This document shows, in pieces, positions 32,471 through 41,302 of a stretch of DNA of 41,455 bases (its first letter is position 1; each line of letters starts with the position of its first letter). The notes beneath the pieces were generated by a model, which was not told the origin of the DNA, ran no database searches, and saw only the letters and a program-made list of their open reading frames with translations. Made by a program: the position numbers and the translations under genes. The stretch lies in assembly GCA_002471225.1 (NCBI GenBank), contig DKPO01000031.1:189400-230854 (forward strand), in the 5' to 3' direction. This DNA is from Porphyromonadaceae bacterium UBA7332. GTDB taxonomy: Bacteria > Bacteroidota > Bacteroidia > Bacteroidales > UBA7332.

Positions 32471-34513
32471 TTAACGAACTTCAGAACCAGGACGTACAGG
32501 TTCGTTCGGTTGTACGAAACGAAGTTTTCCGTCAGCATCTTCAGCCATAAGAATCATGCCCTGAGACTCGATGCCACGAAGTTTTTTAGGAGCTAAATTC
32601 ACAAGAATACTTACTTGTTGTCCGATAACATCTTCCGGTTTGAAGTGCTCAGCAATACCTGAAACAACTGTGCGCTGATCGATACCTGTATCGACTTTAA
32701 GCTTCATTAGCTTAGATGTTTTTGGTACCAGTTCCGCTTCTAAAATTGTACCAACACGAATATCCAACTTCATAAAGTCTTCGAACTCGATATTGTCTGA
32801 AGCAGGTTTAGGAGACCATGCATTTAACTCGTTAGCTTTTTTCGTATCCAATAATTTCTGGATTTGTGCTTCTACAACGCTGTCTTCAATTTTCTCAAAT
32901 AAAAGAGTAGCTTCTTGCAATTGAGTATCAGCAGCTAAAATGTCTACGCTACCCAATTGTGTCCAGTCACATACTTCCATTCCCAGGAATCCGCGAAGTT
33001 TCGCAGCAGAGAAAGGTAAGAATGGTTCAAAGGCAATTGCAAGGTTTGCAGCGATCTGAAGAGAAAGATTCATAATCGTTGCTACGCGAGGCATGTCTGT
33101 TTTAGCCAGTTTCCAAGGTTCTGTATCAGCTAAATATTTGTTGCCGATACGAGCCAGGTTCATTGCTTCTTTCAAAGCGTCACGGAAACGATAGTGCTCT
33201 AAGTTGTTTTCTAATGCTTGTTTTACATTTGCAAACTCAGCCATTGTTGCCAGATCATATTCTGTCAACTCACCACGAGCAGGAACTTTACCTTCAAAAT
33301 ATTTGAAAGTAAGTACCATGGCACGATTAATGAAGTTACCTAAAATAGCAACCAACTCATTGTTGTTACGAGCCTGGAAATCTTTCCATGTAAAATCATT
33401 ATCTTTTGTTTCCGGTGCGTTCGCAGTCAGGACATAGCGTAGAACATCTTGTTTACCAGGAAACTCCTGCAAGTATTCGTGTAACCATACAGCCCAGTTG
33501 CGGGATGTAGATATTTTGTCGCCTTCCAGATTAAGGAATTCGTTCGAAGGTACATTCTCAGGTAGAATATAACTACCCTCAGCTTTAAGCATAGCCGGGA
33601 ATACGATACAGTGGAATACAATATTATCCTTACCGATAAAGTGAACCAGTTTCGTTTCCGGATCTTTCCAGTAGGTTTCCCATGTGTCAGGCAATAATTC
33701 TTTCGTATTAGAAATATAGCCGATAGGCGCATCGAACCATACATAAAGAACTTTACCTTCAGCACCTTCTACAGGTACAGGAACACCCCAATCCAGGTCA
33801 CGGCTAACGGCACGAGGTTGCAAGCCCATGTCTAACCATGATTTGCATTGTCCGTAAACGTTAGGTTTCCATTCTTTGTGATCTTCCAGAATCCATTCGC
33901 GTAAGAATGCTTCGTGTTTGTCCAATGGCAAATACCAGTGTTTCGTTTCACGAAGAACGGGTGTGTTGCCAGAGATAGCCGAACGCGGGTTGATCAGGTC
34001 TGTTGCGTTTAAAGAAGTACCGCAAGCTTCGCATTGGTCTCCGTATGCACGGTCATTTTTACAATGCGGACATGTTCCGATAATATAACGGTCAGCAAGG
34101 AATTGTTTTGCTTGCTCGTCATAATATTGCTCAGACGTTTTTTCGATGAACTCACCTTTATCGTAAAGGTTACGGAAGAATTCCGAAGCCATTTCGTAAT
34201 GAGTTTCCGAAGTCGTACGTGAATAGATATCGAATGTAATACCAAATTCTTCGAAAGATTTCTTAATGATCCCGTGATAGCGGTCCACTACGTCTTGCGG
34301 CGTAATTCCTTCGTTTTTGGCTTTAATCGTAATCGGCACACCATGTTCATCAGATCCACCGATCATGATTACATCTTGTCCTTTCAGACGAAGATAACGT
34401 GTGTAGATATCAGCAGGGACATACACCCCTGCAAGGTGTCCGATATGTACGGGTCCGTTTGCATACGGAAGCGCTGTCGTAACGAGCGTACGTTTAAAAT
34501 TCTTTTCAGACAT
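32471..34513 (-). CDS. metG: Methionyl-tRNA synthetase
   Basis: Class I synthetase charging tRNA-Met, 680 residues from MSEKNFKRT; an in-frame ATG 72 bases upstream would add residues outside the family. HIGH is exact at residues 23-26; the second signature, KMSKS in most bacteria, reads KISTS at 333-337. A zinc knuckle with CPHCKNDRAYGDQCEACG lies in the connective peptide. The C-terminal 110 residues form a tRNA-binding OB fold (DFMKLDIRVGTILEAE, MILMAED) that serves as a dimerisation and tRNA-binding module. Follows cysS by 87 bases on the same strand. Confidence 0.96.
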   Translation of the reverse strand: MSEKNFKRTLVTTALPYANGPVHIGHLAGVYVPADIYTRYLRLKGQDVIMIGGSDEHGVPITIKAKNEGITPQDVVDRYHGIIKKSFEEFGITFDIYSRTTSETHYEMASEFFRNLYDKGEFIEKTSEQYYDEQAKQFLADRYIIGTCPHCKNDRAYGDQCEACGTSLNATDLINPRSAISGNTPVLRETKHWYLPLDKHEAFLREWILEDHKEWKPNVYGQCKSWLDMGLQPRAVSRDLDWGVPVPVEGAEGKVLYVWFDAPIGYISNTKELLPDTWETYWKDPETKLVHFIGKDNIVFHCIVFPAMLKAEGSYILPENVPSNEFLNLEGDKISTSRNWAVWLHEYLQEFPGKQDVLRYVLTANAPETKDNDFTWKDFQARNNNELVAILGNFINRAMVLTFKYFEGKVPARGELTEYDLATMAEFANVKQALENNLEHYRFRDALKEAMNLARIGNKYLADTEPWKLAKTDMPRVATIMNLSLQIAANLAIAFEPFLPFSAAKLRGFLGMEVCDWTQLGSVDILAADTQLQEATLLFEKIEDSVVEAQIQKLLDTKKANELNAWSPKPASDNIEFEDFMKLDIRVGTILEAELVPKTSKLMKLKVDTGIDQRTVVSGIAEHFKPEDVIGQQVSILVNLAPKKLRGIESQGMILMAEDADGKLRFVQPNEPVRPGSEVR

Positions 34514-34600
34514 ATATGAATGTTCTTTCTGTAGTTTCTGTATTGTGAACGGGATTTCCGAGAATTGAATTTGTTCCTGAATCACCCTGTAAGAAATCGC

Positions 34601-36073
34601 TTAGTTCAATCGCCAGGTTGTACCTTCTTTACCGTCTTTGATTTCGAAGCCTAAAGCCTGTAATTCGTTACGGATTTTATCAGAAGTTGCCCAGTCTTTA
34701 TTTGCTTTGGCTTGCTGACGAAGTTCAAGAAGCATATCAACTGCTTTAGAGTAAGCTTCAACATTTGCTCCACCGGCTTTGCTTTCTTCAACCATACCCA
34801 TGATTTCAAACATAAATGTTTTGAATAAAGAAGTAATGGCATCAATATCAGCCTGAGTGAATGATTCATCACCAGTAAGCGCCTTGTTGATCAAAGTGGT
34901 TGCTTCGAATAAATAAGAAATGACAATTGGTGTATTCAAATCGTCATTCATAGCTTCGTAGCATTTTTCGCGTAAGCTTTCGATATCTACCGTTGATGTA
35001 GTTGCCGGTTTGATGCGAGCAATATTATCAAAAGCTTCCATCAGTCGCAACATTCCTTTTTCGGAAGCTTGTAAAGCTTCATTACTGAAATCAACAGTAC
35101 TGCGGTAGTGAGCCTGAAGGATAAAGAAACGGATAGTCATCGGAGAATAAGCTTGCTCCAGTGATTTATGGTTTCCGGTAAAGAATTCATCCAAAGTGAT
35201 GAAATTTCCTAATGATTTACCCATTTTCTGACCATTGATCGTGATCATATTGTTATGCATCCAGTAGCGAACGGCATCTTTACCTTTAGCAGCACAAGAC
35301 TGAGCAATCTCACATTCGTGGTGAGGGAACAGAAGGTCCATACCTCCTCCATGAATATCGAATTCTTCTCCTAAGTATTTAGTGCCCATTGCTGAACACT
35401 CCATATGCCATCCCGGGAAACCGTCACCCCACGGTGAAGGCCAGCGCATGATGTGTTCAGGAGATGCTTTTTTCCATAATGCGAAATCTGCACTGTTGCG
35501 CTTTTCCTGCTGACCATCTAACTGACGGGTTGTACTTAATAATTCATCGACGTTACGTCCTGAAAGCTTTCCGTAACGGAAATCTTTGTTGTAACGTTCA
35601 ACATCGAAATAGACTGAACCTTCACTAACGTAAGCATATCCTTTGTTCAGGATCTCTTCAACATATTCAATCTGTTCGATAATATGTCCCGAAGCATGAG
35701 GTTCAATGCTTGGAGAAAGAACGTTCAAAGCATCCATAGCTTTATGGTATCGGTTCAAAAAGTATTGAACGATTTCCATTGGTTCCAATTGCTCCAGGCG
35801 TGCCTTTTTAGCGATTTTATCTTCGCCTTCATCGGCGTCATTCTCTAAGTGTCCTACATCGGTGATGTTTCGAACATAGCGAACTTTATATCCTAAGTGC
35901 TGTAAGTATCTGAATAAGATGTCAAAAGTAATAGCGGGACGGGCGTGCCCTAAATGAGCATCACCGTAAACAGTCGGACCGCAAACATACATTCCAACAT
36001 GAGGAGAGTTCAGAGGTACAAATAACTCTTTCTCTCTCTTTAGTGTATTATAGATGGATAGTTTATGTTCCAT
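34601..36073 (-). CDS. cysS: Cysteinyl-tRNA synthetase
   Basis: Class I synthetase charging tRNA-Cys, 490 residues. Zinc ligand C31 in YVCGPTVYGDAHLGH, with HIGH read as HLGH at 40-43; a later zinc site includes GWHMECSAMG and FPHHECEIAQ. The second signature is KMGKS at 283-287, with Gly in the middle position, where KMSKS is canonical. The C-terminal helical anticodon domain is complete. First gene of a cysS-metG pair; a -7 box lies at 36100-36107. Confidence 0.96.
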   Translation of the reverse strand: MEHKLSIYNTLKREKELFVPLNSPHVGMYVCGPTVYGDAHLGHARPAITFDILFRYLQHLGYKVRYVRNITDVGHLENDADEGEDKIAKKARLEQLEPMEIVQYFLNRYHKAMDALNVLSPSIEPHASGHIIEQIEYVEEILNKGYAYVSEGSVYFDVERYNKDFRYGKLSGRNVDELLSTTRQLDGQQEKRNSADFALWKKASPEHIMRWPSPWGDGFPGWHMECSAMGTKYLGEEFDIHGGGMDLLFPHHECEIAQSCAAKGKDAVRYWMHNNMITINGQKMGKSLGNFITLDEFFTGNHKSLEQAYSPMTIRFFILQAHYRSTVDFSNEALQASEKGMLRLMEAFDNIARIKPATTSTVDIESLREKCYEAMNDDLNTPIVISYLFEATTLINKALTGDESFTQADIDAITSLFKTFMFEIMGMVEESKAGGANVEAYSKAVDMLLELRQQAKANKDWATSDKIRNELQALGFEIKDGKEGTTWRLN

Positions 36074-36099
36074 AAGTATAATATTTTAATATTGAAGTA

Positions 36100-36107
36100 C
36101 AAAGGTA
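36100..36107 (-). promoter_or_regulatory. -7 box upstream of cysS-metG
   Basis: Reads TACCTTTG on the minus strand, 26 bases before the cysS ATG. Confidence 0.5.
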
Positions 36108-36227
36108 GCAAAAAGAAAGAAGACCTGATAGTTTTTTTGCAGGCTTATTCCCCGTTACTATTTCGATTTTTTATAATAGTATTTATTTTAAACGTAAGGG
36201 ATAACCTGATATATCGGGTATGCTTAC

Positions 36228-36980
36228 TTAATTGACTTTTCGAGTGATATATTTCGCAAAACCAAATCGGATTGCAAACCAGATATGACGCAATATTGTA
36301 GGTATTCTCCCATAATAGGTAGCCATAATTTCATAACGCTCATTTAATGACTTTTTCCGTTGTGAGGTACTGACGCCTCCTTCGAGAAAATTTGAAATAA
36401 TCAAATGTGTATTAAATGTTTGTCTTGATTTCTTCAGAATGCGGATGCACCAGTCAAAATCAGCGGAATAGCGGTATTTTAAATTATAGGGTTCACAGAG
36501 GATTCTTTTGGGCATAAAGGATTGATGGCAAACCAGCATTCCTTGCTTGAAGCTTTTCCATGTGAGTGTTTCCGGTGTCCGTAAACGACGCATACCTATG
36601 AAATGACCATCTTCTCCGACAATGGCAGTTTCTCCATATATAACGTCAGGTCGCTGATCTCCGATTTGCTCACGGATAAGGCTCAGAGTTTCCGGACTGT
36701 GGAATGTATCACCGGCGTTCATAAATAATATATACTCTCCTCTGGTAATTTGCAATGCTTTATTCATTGCATCATAGATACCTTTGTCCGGTTCTGAAAT
36801 AAAAGCGGAAACTTCATCTTTACGGGATTCTATGATTTGAAGAGTATGATCTTTAGACTTACCGTCAACAATGACATACTCATAATCTCTACAGGTCTGG
36901 GATGACACACTATCCATGGTCGGAATTAATAAATCTCCGGCATTATAGGTGACAGTTATAATGGAAAATAGCGGATTCAT
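36228..36980 (-). CDS. Glycosyltransferase family 2 (WcaA-like)
   Basis: A 250-residue GT-A fold glycosyltransferase with FSIITVTYNAG at the N-terminus, YVIVDGKSKDHT, SEPDKGIYDAMNKAL and the acidic metal-site region FMNAGDTFHS. The pattern SEPD-KG-IYDAMNKG is typical of the GT2 enzymes of exopolysaccharide or O-antigen clusters. Its start overlaps the stop of the preceding GT4 gene by four bases (ATGA), so the two are translated together. Donor and acceptor unknown. Confidence 0.92.
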   Translation of the reverse strand: MNPLFSIITVTYNAGDLLIPTMDSVSSQTCRDYEYVIVDGKSKDHTLQIIESRKDEVSAFISEPDKGIYDAMNKALQITRGEYILFMNAGDTFHSPETLSLIREQIGDQRPDVIYGETAIVGEDGHFIGMRRLRTPETLTWKSFKQGMLVCHQSFMPKRILCEPYNLKYRYSADFDWCIRILKKSRQTFNTHLIISNFLEGGVSTSQRKKSLNERYEIMATYYGRIPTILRHIWFAIRFGFAKYITRKVN

Positions 36981-38230
36981 CTTTCTAATATTTCATTATA
37001 TGTTTCGATGTATTTTTTGGCTACTACTTCTTCGGAATAAAATGTCTCGACTTTGTCCCGGGCATAGTGAGCACAACTCCGGTAGTTTCCTTCGTGGAGA
37101 ACAAACTCAATGCCTGCAGCCAGATCTTCAGCTGATTTATACTCGGCCACATAACCATTCTCTTTGTGATCGATCATTTCGGGAATTCCCCCAATATCGA
37201 AACCGACACATGGTTTTCCACATGCCATGGCTTCCATAATTGTGTTCGGGAGATTTTCTTCCAGAGAGGCCGTTACATATATGTCTACGGAGTTATATAA
37301 AGAAACGATCCTTTCTTCTTGTGTCAGGTATCCTACGGCATGGACCTTGAACGGTAACCGTTCTTCCAATTCTTGCTTCAGATGACCGAATACGACAAGT
37401 TCAATATCATTTCTTTTAGCAGAAAGGATTTCGAGAGTCTGAAGCAAATAGTCGATTCCTTTACGCTTGTCCGTAATATTCAACGCTCCGAACAGAATGA
37501 GTTTCTTATCAAGAGGCAGATCGAATTCGTTATTATGATCTTCGCGTGAAATGGGAAAAAAACGGGAGATATCAATTGGATTCGGTATCTGTATAACTTT
37601 TCCGGTCGCTGTTAATAAACTCTTTTCTGCTAAACCTGTAAGCCATCTGCTGCATCCGATAAATGTCGGATTAGCAAAGGAATATACATCAATCTTAGTG
37701 TTATAAACAATTGTTGATAAGTCTTGCCCTTTACTCTTCAGGAAAGGACATTGCTGACATCCTGTTTGGAAATTAGTGCAGGTACGTGCGTGATGGCAGA
37801 TGCCGGTAACAGGCCACATATCATGCATCGTCCATACAATCGGTTTGCCTGATTTAGCTATTTGTTTTATTTCACGGAGAGATAAGAATCCCTGATTAAT
37901 CCAGTGAAGATGTATAATATCTGCATCCTGTACACACTTCAGATCGGCTATGGAGAATCCTGTATCGGCTGCAGAGACTGCAAATAAATTCTTTTTGTTT
38001 CTGCCGTTCAATAGATAGATTCCGGCACGTTCCCATAAGAAATAGATTTTAGCACGAACCTTATCCCAGGAATTCCTGATGACACTTTCGACATGATCAT
38101 TGACACCTGATTTGTCACGAACCAACATCGATGCATTGATTCCGGATTTACGGAGAGCCATTAAGAGCCGGCGGGAAGCAATAGCTGCTCCGCCGGTAGA
38201 TTCGGACGTATTTATCAGCAGAACTTTCAT
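36977..38230 (-). CDS. Glycosyltransferase family 4 (GT-B fold)
   Basis: 417 residues from MKVLLINTSESTGGAAIASRRL; an in-frame ATG 108 bases upstream would read through the prfB terminator and is rejected. GT-B fold: the N-terminal domain carries a cysteine-containing loop (CHHARTCTNFQTGCQQCP) seen in WcaC-like enzymes, preceded by TMHDMWPVTG. The C-terminal nucleotide-sugar domain has ASLEENLPNTIMEAMACGKPCV, the EX7E-type motif. Overlaps the GT2 gene by ATGA. An isolated GT pair, with no flippase, polymerase or sugar-synthesis gene nearby. Confidence 0.92.
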   Translation of the reverse strand: MKVLLINTSESTGGAAIASRRLLMALRKSGINASMLVRDKSGVNDHVESVIRNSWDKVRAKIYFLWERAGIYLLNGRNKKNLFAVSAADTGFSIADLKCVQDADIIHLHWINQGFLSLREIKQIAKSGKPIVWTMHDMWPVTGICHHARTCTNFQTGCQQCPFLKSKGQDLSTIVYNTKIDVYSFANPTFIGCSRWLTGLAEKSLLTATGKVIQIPNPIDISRFFPISREDHNNEFDLPLDKKLILFGALNITDKRKGIDYLLQTLEILSAKRNDIELVVFGHLKQELEERLPFKVHAVGYLTQEERIVSLYNSVDIYVTASLEENLPNTIMEAMACGKPCVGFDIGGIPEMIDHKENGYVAEYKSAEDLAAGIEFVLHEGNYRSCAHYARDKVETFYSEEVVAKKYIETYNEILER

Positions 38231-38263
38231 GTATGATATGTTTAATGTGACAGATAAAATAAA

Positions 38264-38295
38264 ACGGGCTATCCCTGAAATCAGGAATAGCCCGT
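38264..38295 (-). terminator. Terminator after prfB
   Basis: ACGGGCTAT (38264-38272) pairs with ATAGCCCGT (38287-38295), one C-A mismatch, then CCTGA/TCAGG, loop AA. On the minus strand TTTTATTTTATC follows. Confidence 0.82.
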
Positions 38296-38306
38296 AAAAA
38301 TAAAAA

Positions 38307-39411
38307 TTATTCGGCAGAATCAATATCTTCAGCAGCAAACTCCATCAAATAAGCTTTGATAAAGTCATCGATATCTCCATCCATTACATTTTGTACATTG
38401 GATGTTTGCCAGTTCGTGCGGTGATCTTTCACACGACGGTCGTCAAACACGTACGAGCGAATCTGCGATCCCCACTCAATTTTTTTCTTGCCAGCTTCAA
38501 CTTTTTGTTGTTCTGCACGGCGTTTTTCCAACTCCATTTCATAAAGTTGAGATTTCAGCAAACGCAATGCATTATCTTTATTCCCAAATTGAGAGCGGCT
38601 TTCAGTATTTTCGATAACGATTCCTGTCGGAGCATGTCGAAGTCGAACCCCCGTCTCTACTTTATTAACGTTCTGCCCTCCCGCTCCACTTGAACGGAAA
38701 GTTTCCCACGTAATATCAGACGGATTAATGTCGATTTCGATTGAATCATCAACCAGAGGCACAACGAAAATTGAAGAAAAAGAAGTCATACGTTTACCTT
38801 GTGCATTGTATGGAGATACACGTACCAGACGATGAACTCCGTTTTCACTTTTCAGGTAACCGTAAGCATAATCGCCTTCGATCTGTAAAGTAACCGTTTT
38901 GATGCCAGCTTCATCACCTTCGAGGTAGTTAGTAACCGTGACTTTGTAACCTTGTCTTTCGGCATAACGGGTGTACATACGCATAAGCATAGATGCCCAA
39001 TCCTGGCTCTCTGTACCTCCTGCACCGGCATTGATTTTCAGAACGGCTCCAAGACGGTCTTCTTCCTGACGCAACATATTTTTCAATTCTAAAGCCTCAA
39101 CTTTTTCAAGAGCAGTAGCATAGATCGCATCAAGATCTTCTTCGGTGATCAATTCTTCTTTGAGAAAGTCAAAAGAAAGAGCGAGTTCTTCTACTGCATT
39201 ATCAACCGTAGCAAAACCGTTAACCCATCCTTTTAATTCTTTTACTTTTTTCATCTGGATTTCAGCCTCTTTTGCATTTTCCCAGAATTCAGGAGCATGA
39301 GTGCGAAGTTCTTCTTCTTCTAATTGGATAGTCTTGCTATCGATGTCAAAGATACCTCCTCAACGCATCCTTGCGCTCCACTACTTCACGTAGTTGGTCT
39401 GTCGTTATCAT
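38307..39411 (-). CDS. prfB: Peptide chain release factor 2, with programmed +1 frameshift
   Basis: Recognises UGA/UAA stop codons and triggers peptide release. The gene begins at ATG 39411 and is read in two frames. The first 21 codons (MITTDQLREVVERKD... ending RRYL) reach an in-frame TGA at 39346-39348; a +1 slip on CTT-TGA-C (39351-39345) lets translation continue from GAC at 39347 to the stop at 38307, giving 367 residues, matching the ~365 of E. coli RF2. AGGAGG lies 3 bases upstream of the CTT, the same spacing as in the E. coli stimulator. The catalytic GGQ is at residues 244-246. The tripeptide that reads UGA, SPF in E. coli, is SPY at 199-201. Follows the acyl-CoA ligase gene by 21 bases. 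Confidence 0.96.
39345..39360 (-). promoter_or_regulatory. RF2 recoding site: SD-like AGGAGG + CTTTGAC slip
   Basis: On the minus strand AGGAGG (39360-39355) TAT CTT TGA C, the classical RF2 +1 programmed frameshift site: low RF2 leaves UGA unread and favours the slip, so RF2 controls its own synthesis. Confidence 0.93.
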
Positions 39412-39432
39412 ATATATATTTAAATTTTGAAG

Positions 39433-41238
39433 TTAGTCTTTATACATAGCTTCGATCTCATTCGCAAAGTGATCGTACACAGTACGACGTTTAACTTTCA
39501 GAGTGTTTGTTAATTCTCCTGATTCCATAGAGAACGGACGATCTGTCAGATAGAAACGTTTAACGTGTTCGTAAGGGGCAAAATGAGATTGTTTCGCTGT
39601 AATACGCTTTTTGAATAATTCAACGATCTGAGGATTGTTAACCAATTCCGTCATTGATGTATAAGCAATCTTATTTTCTTGTGCGTATTGTTTCAGCATA
39701 TCAAATGCAGGAACGATTACCGCGCTCACAAATTTACGTTTGTCTGCGACAATAGCAATCATCTCAATATATTTATCTTCAGACAAACGAGTTTCCAATG
39801 CTTGTGGCGCAATATATTTACCGTTTGCTGTTTTAAATAAATCTTTAATACGTTCGGTCATGAACAATGTATCTCCTTCAAGACGACCTGCATCACCTGT
39901 GCGGAAGAAACCATCTTCTGTAAAAGATTTAGCTGTTTCATCCGGACGTTTGTAGTATTCTTTCAACATTGTTTTACCTTTCAACAGAATCTCACCGTTG
40001 GTATCAATTTTAACTTGGATATCAGGCATCAGTTGTCCGACAGATCCGAATACGTAACCGGTATTAGAGAAACATGAAACTGTAGCTGTCGTTTCAGTCA
40101 TTCCGTATCCATAACAGATATTGATACCGATAGCGTGTAAAAACTCATTGATTTCATCAGATAGCGGAGCCCCCGAAGTCGGGAACATATTTCCGTTTTC
40201 AATACCAATGACCGTTTTTACTTTCTTGAAAAGAGTACGTTCATAAAACTTATAGCGCATTTCTAAAAGCATCGGTGCTTTTTTTCCTACGCGAGCATAG
40301 TTAATATTTCGCTCATAACCGATTTGTACAGCATGTGCCAGAAGTTTTTTAGCCAGTCCGGTACTGGTATTGATTTTCTCCTGAACCCCTGTATAAACTT
40401 TCTCCCAGAAGCGAGGAACACTACACATAACTGTAGGTCTTACTTCTTTGATTGTTTTCTGAATTTCGATCGGGCGCAGATTAATATAAGAAACAGCTCC
40501 TTTGTAAAGTACATAGTAGAACCATGCCTTTTCGAAAATGTGCGTTAATGGCAGGAAGCTCATTGAACGATCATTTTCAGTGATAGCCGTTAAACGTATA
40601 TTGTGAATGCGGAACAATTCTACAAAATTAGAATGCGGAAGAACAACTCCTTTAGGCTCGCCGGTAGTTCCTGATGTATAAAGGATACATGCAGTATCAT
40701 CTTCAGAGGCCTCGGCCAAACGCTTGTTGACAATCTCTTCGAAAGATGCTTCTTCACCTAATTTCAAAAACTCTTCAAAGAAAAGAGTTGTCTGATCCTC
40801 ATCATGTAACTGAACCGATCTGTCATAAACAATGATATGGCGTAAGCTGTTACTTTGCTGCATGACCTGCCATGCAGTATCATACTGTTCTTGTTCACCA
40901 GCAAAAATTAGTTCAATCTCAGCATGGTTAACAATATATTCAACCTGTGAAACAGTACTTGTAGCATACAGAGGGATGTCAATAGCGCGATTCGAATAAA
41001 CAGCGAAATTACTGATAATAATTTCCGGTTTATTTTGTGAGAATACAGCTACACGATCTTGTTCTTTAACACCTATGGCAGCTAATGATCTTGCTGCTTT
41101 CTTTACCTTATCTGCAAAATCGCGGAAAGAAGTGGGTAACCACTCTCCAGTTTCTTCATTTCTATGAAAAAATGCGGTTTTGTCCTGATATTTCTTAGCA
41201 AACTGATTGGCTAAGTCCGACAAATGTTTGAATTTCAT
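39433..41238 (-). CDS. Long-chain fatty acid-CoA ligase
   Basis: An AMP-forming acyl-CoA synthetase of 601 residues that activates fatty acids with ATP and CoA. The adenylation signature ILYTSGTTGEPKGVVLPHSN is near residue 190, with GYGMTETTATVS around residue 378, FRTGDAGRLEGDTLFM and the hinge DRIKDLFK-type stretch TERIKDLFKTANGKYIAP further on. This fits the bacterial FadD15-like group. A -7 box (41268-41275, minus) precedes it. prfB follows after 21 bases, so they are probably cotranscribed. Confidence 0.94.
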   Translation of the reverse strand: MKFKHLSDLANQFAKKYQDKTAFFHRNEETGEWLPTSFRDFADKVKKAARSLAAIGVKEQDRVAVFSQNKPEIIISNFAVYSNRAIDIPLYATSTVSQVEYIVNHAEIELIFAGEQEQYDTAWQVMQQSNSLRHIIVYDRSVQLHDEDQTTLFFEEFLKLGEEASFEEIVNKRLAEASEDDTACILYTSGTTGEPKGVVLPHSNFVELFRIHNIRLTAITENDRSMSFLPLTHIFEKAWFYYVLYKGAVSYINLRPIEIQKTIKEVRPTVMCSVPRFWEKVYTGVQEKINTSTGLAKKLLAHAVQIGYERNINYARVGKKAPMLLEMRYKFYERTLFKKVKTVIGIENGNMFPTSGAPLSDEINEFLHAIGINICYGYGMTETTATVSCFSNTGYVFGSVGQLMPDIQVKIDTNGEILLKGKTMLKEYYKRPDETAKSFTEDGFFRTGDAGRLEGDTLFMTERIKDLFKTANGKYIAPQALETRLSEDKYIEMIAIVADKRKFVSAVIVPAFDMLKQYAQENKIAYTSMTELVNNPQIVELFKKRITAKQSHFAPYEHVKRFYLTDRPFSMESGELTNTLKVKRRTVYDHFANEIEAMYKD

Positions 41239-41267
41239 TTTATCTATTTATTTGCAATAAATCGACA

Positions 41268-41275
41268 CAAAGGTA
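41268..41275 (-). promoter_or_regulatory. -7 box upstream of acyl-CoA ligase-prfB
   Basis: Reads TACCTTTG on the minus strand, 29 bases before the ATG at 41238. Confidence 0.5.
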
Positions 41276-41302
41276 AATTATTTTATGACAACTCTTTCAA
41301 AA

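Noticed and set aside
34514..34585. Upstream ATG for metG with 24 extra residues
   Set aside because: The added segment is not similar to MetG; the HIGH motif is at the usual distance from MSEKNFKRT.
39255..39411. Treating RF2 as starting at the ATG at 39254
   Set aside because: This would drop the conserved N-terminus; the frameshift site CTTTGAC preceded by AGGAGG accounts for the missing part.
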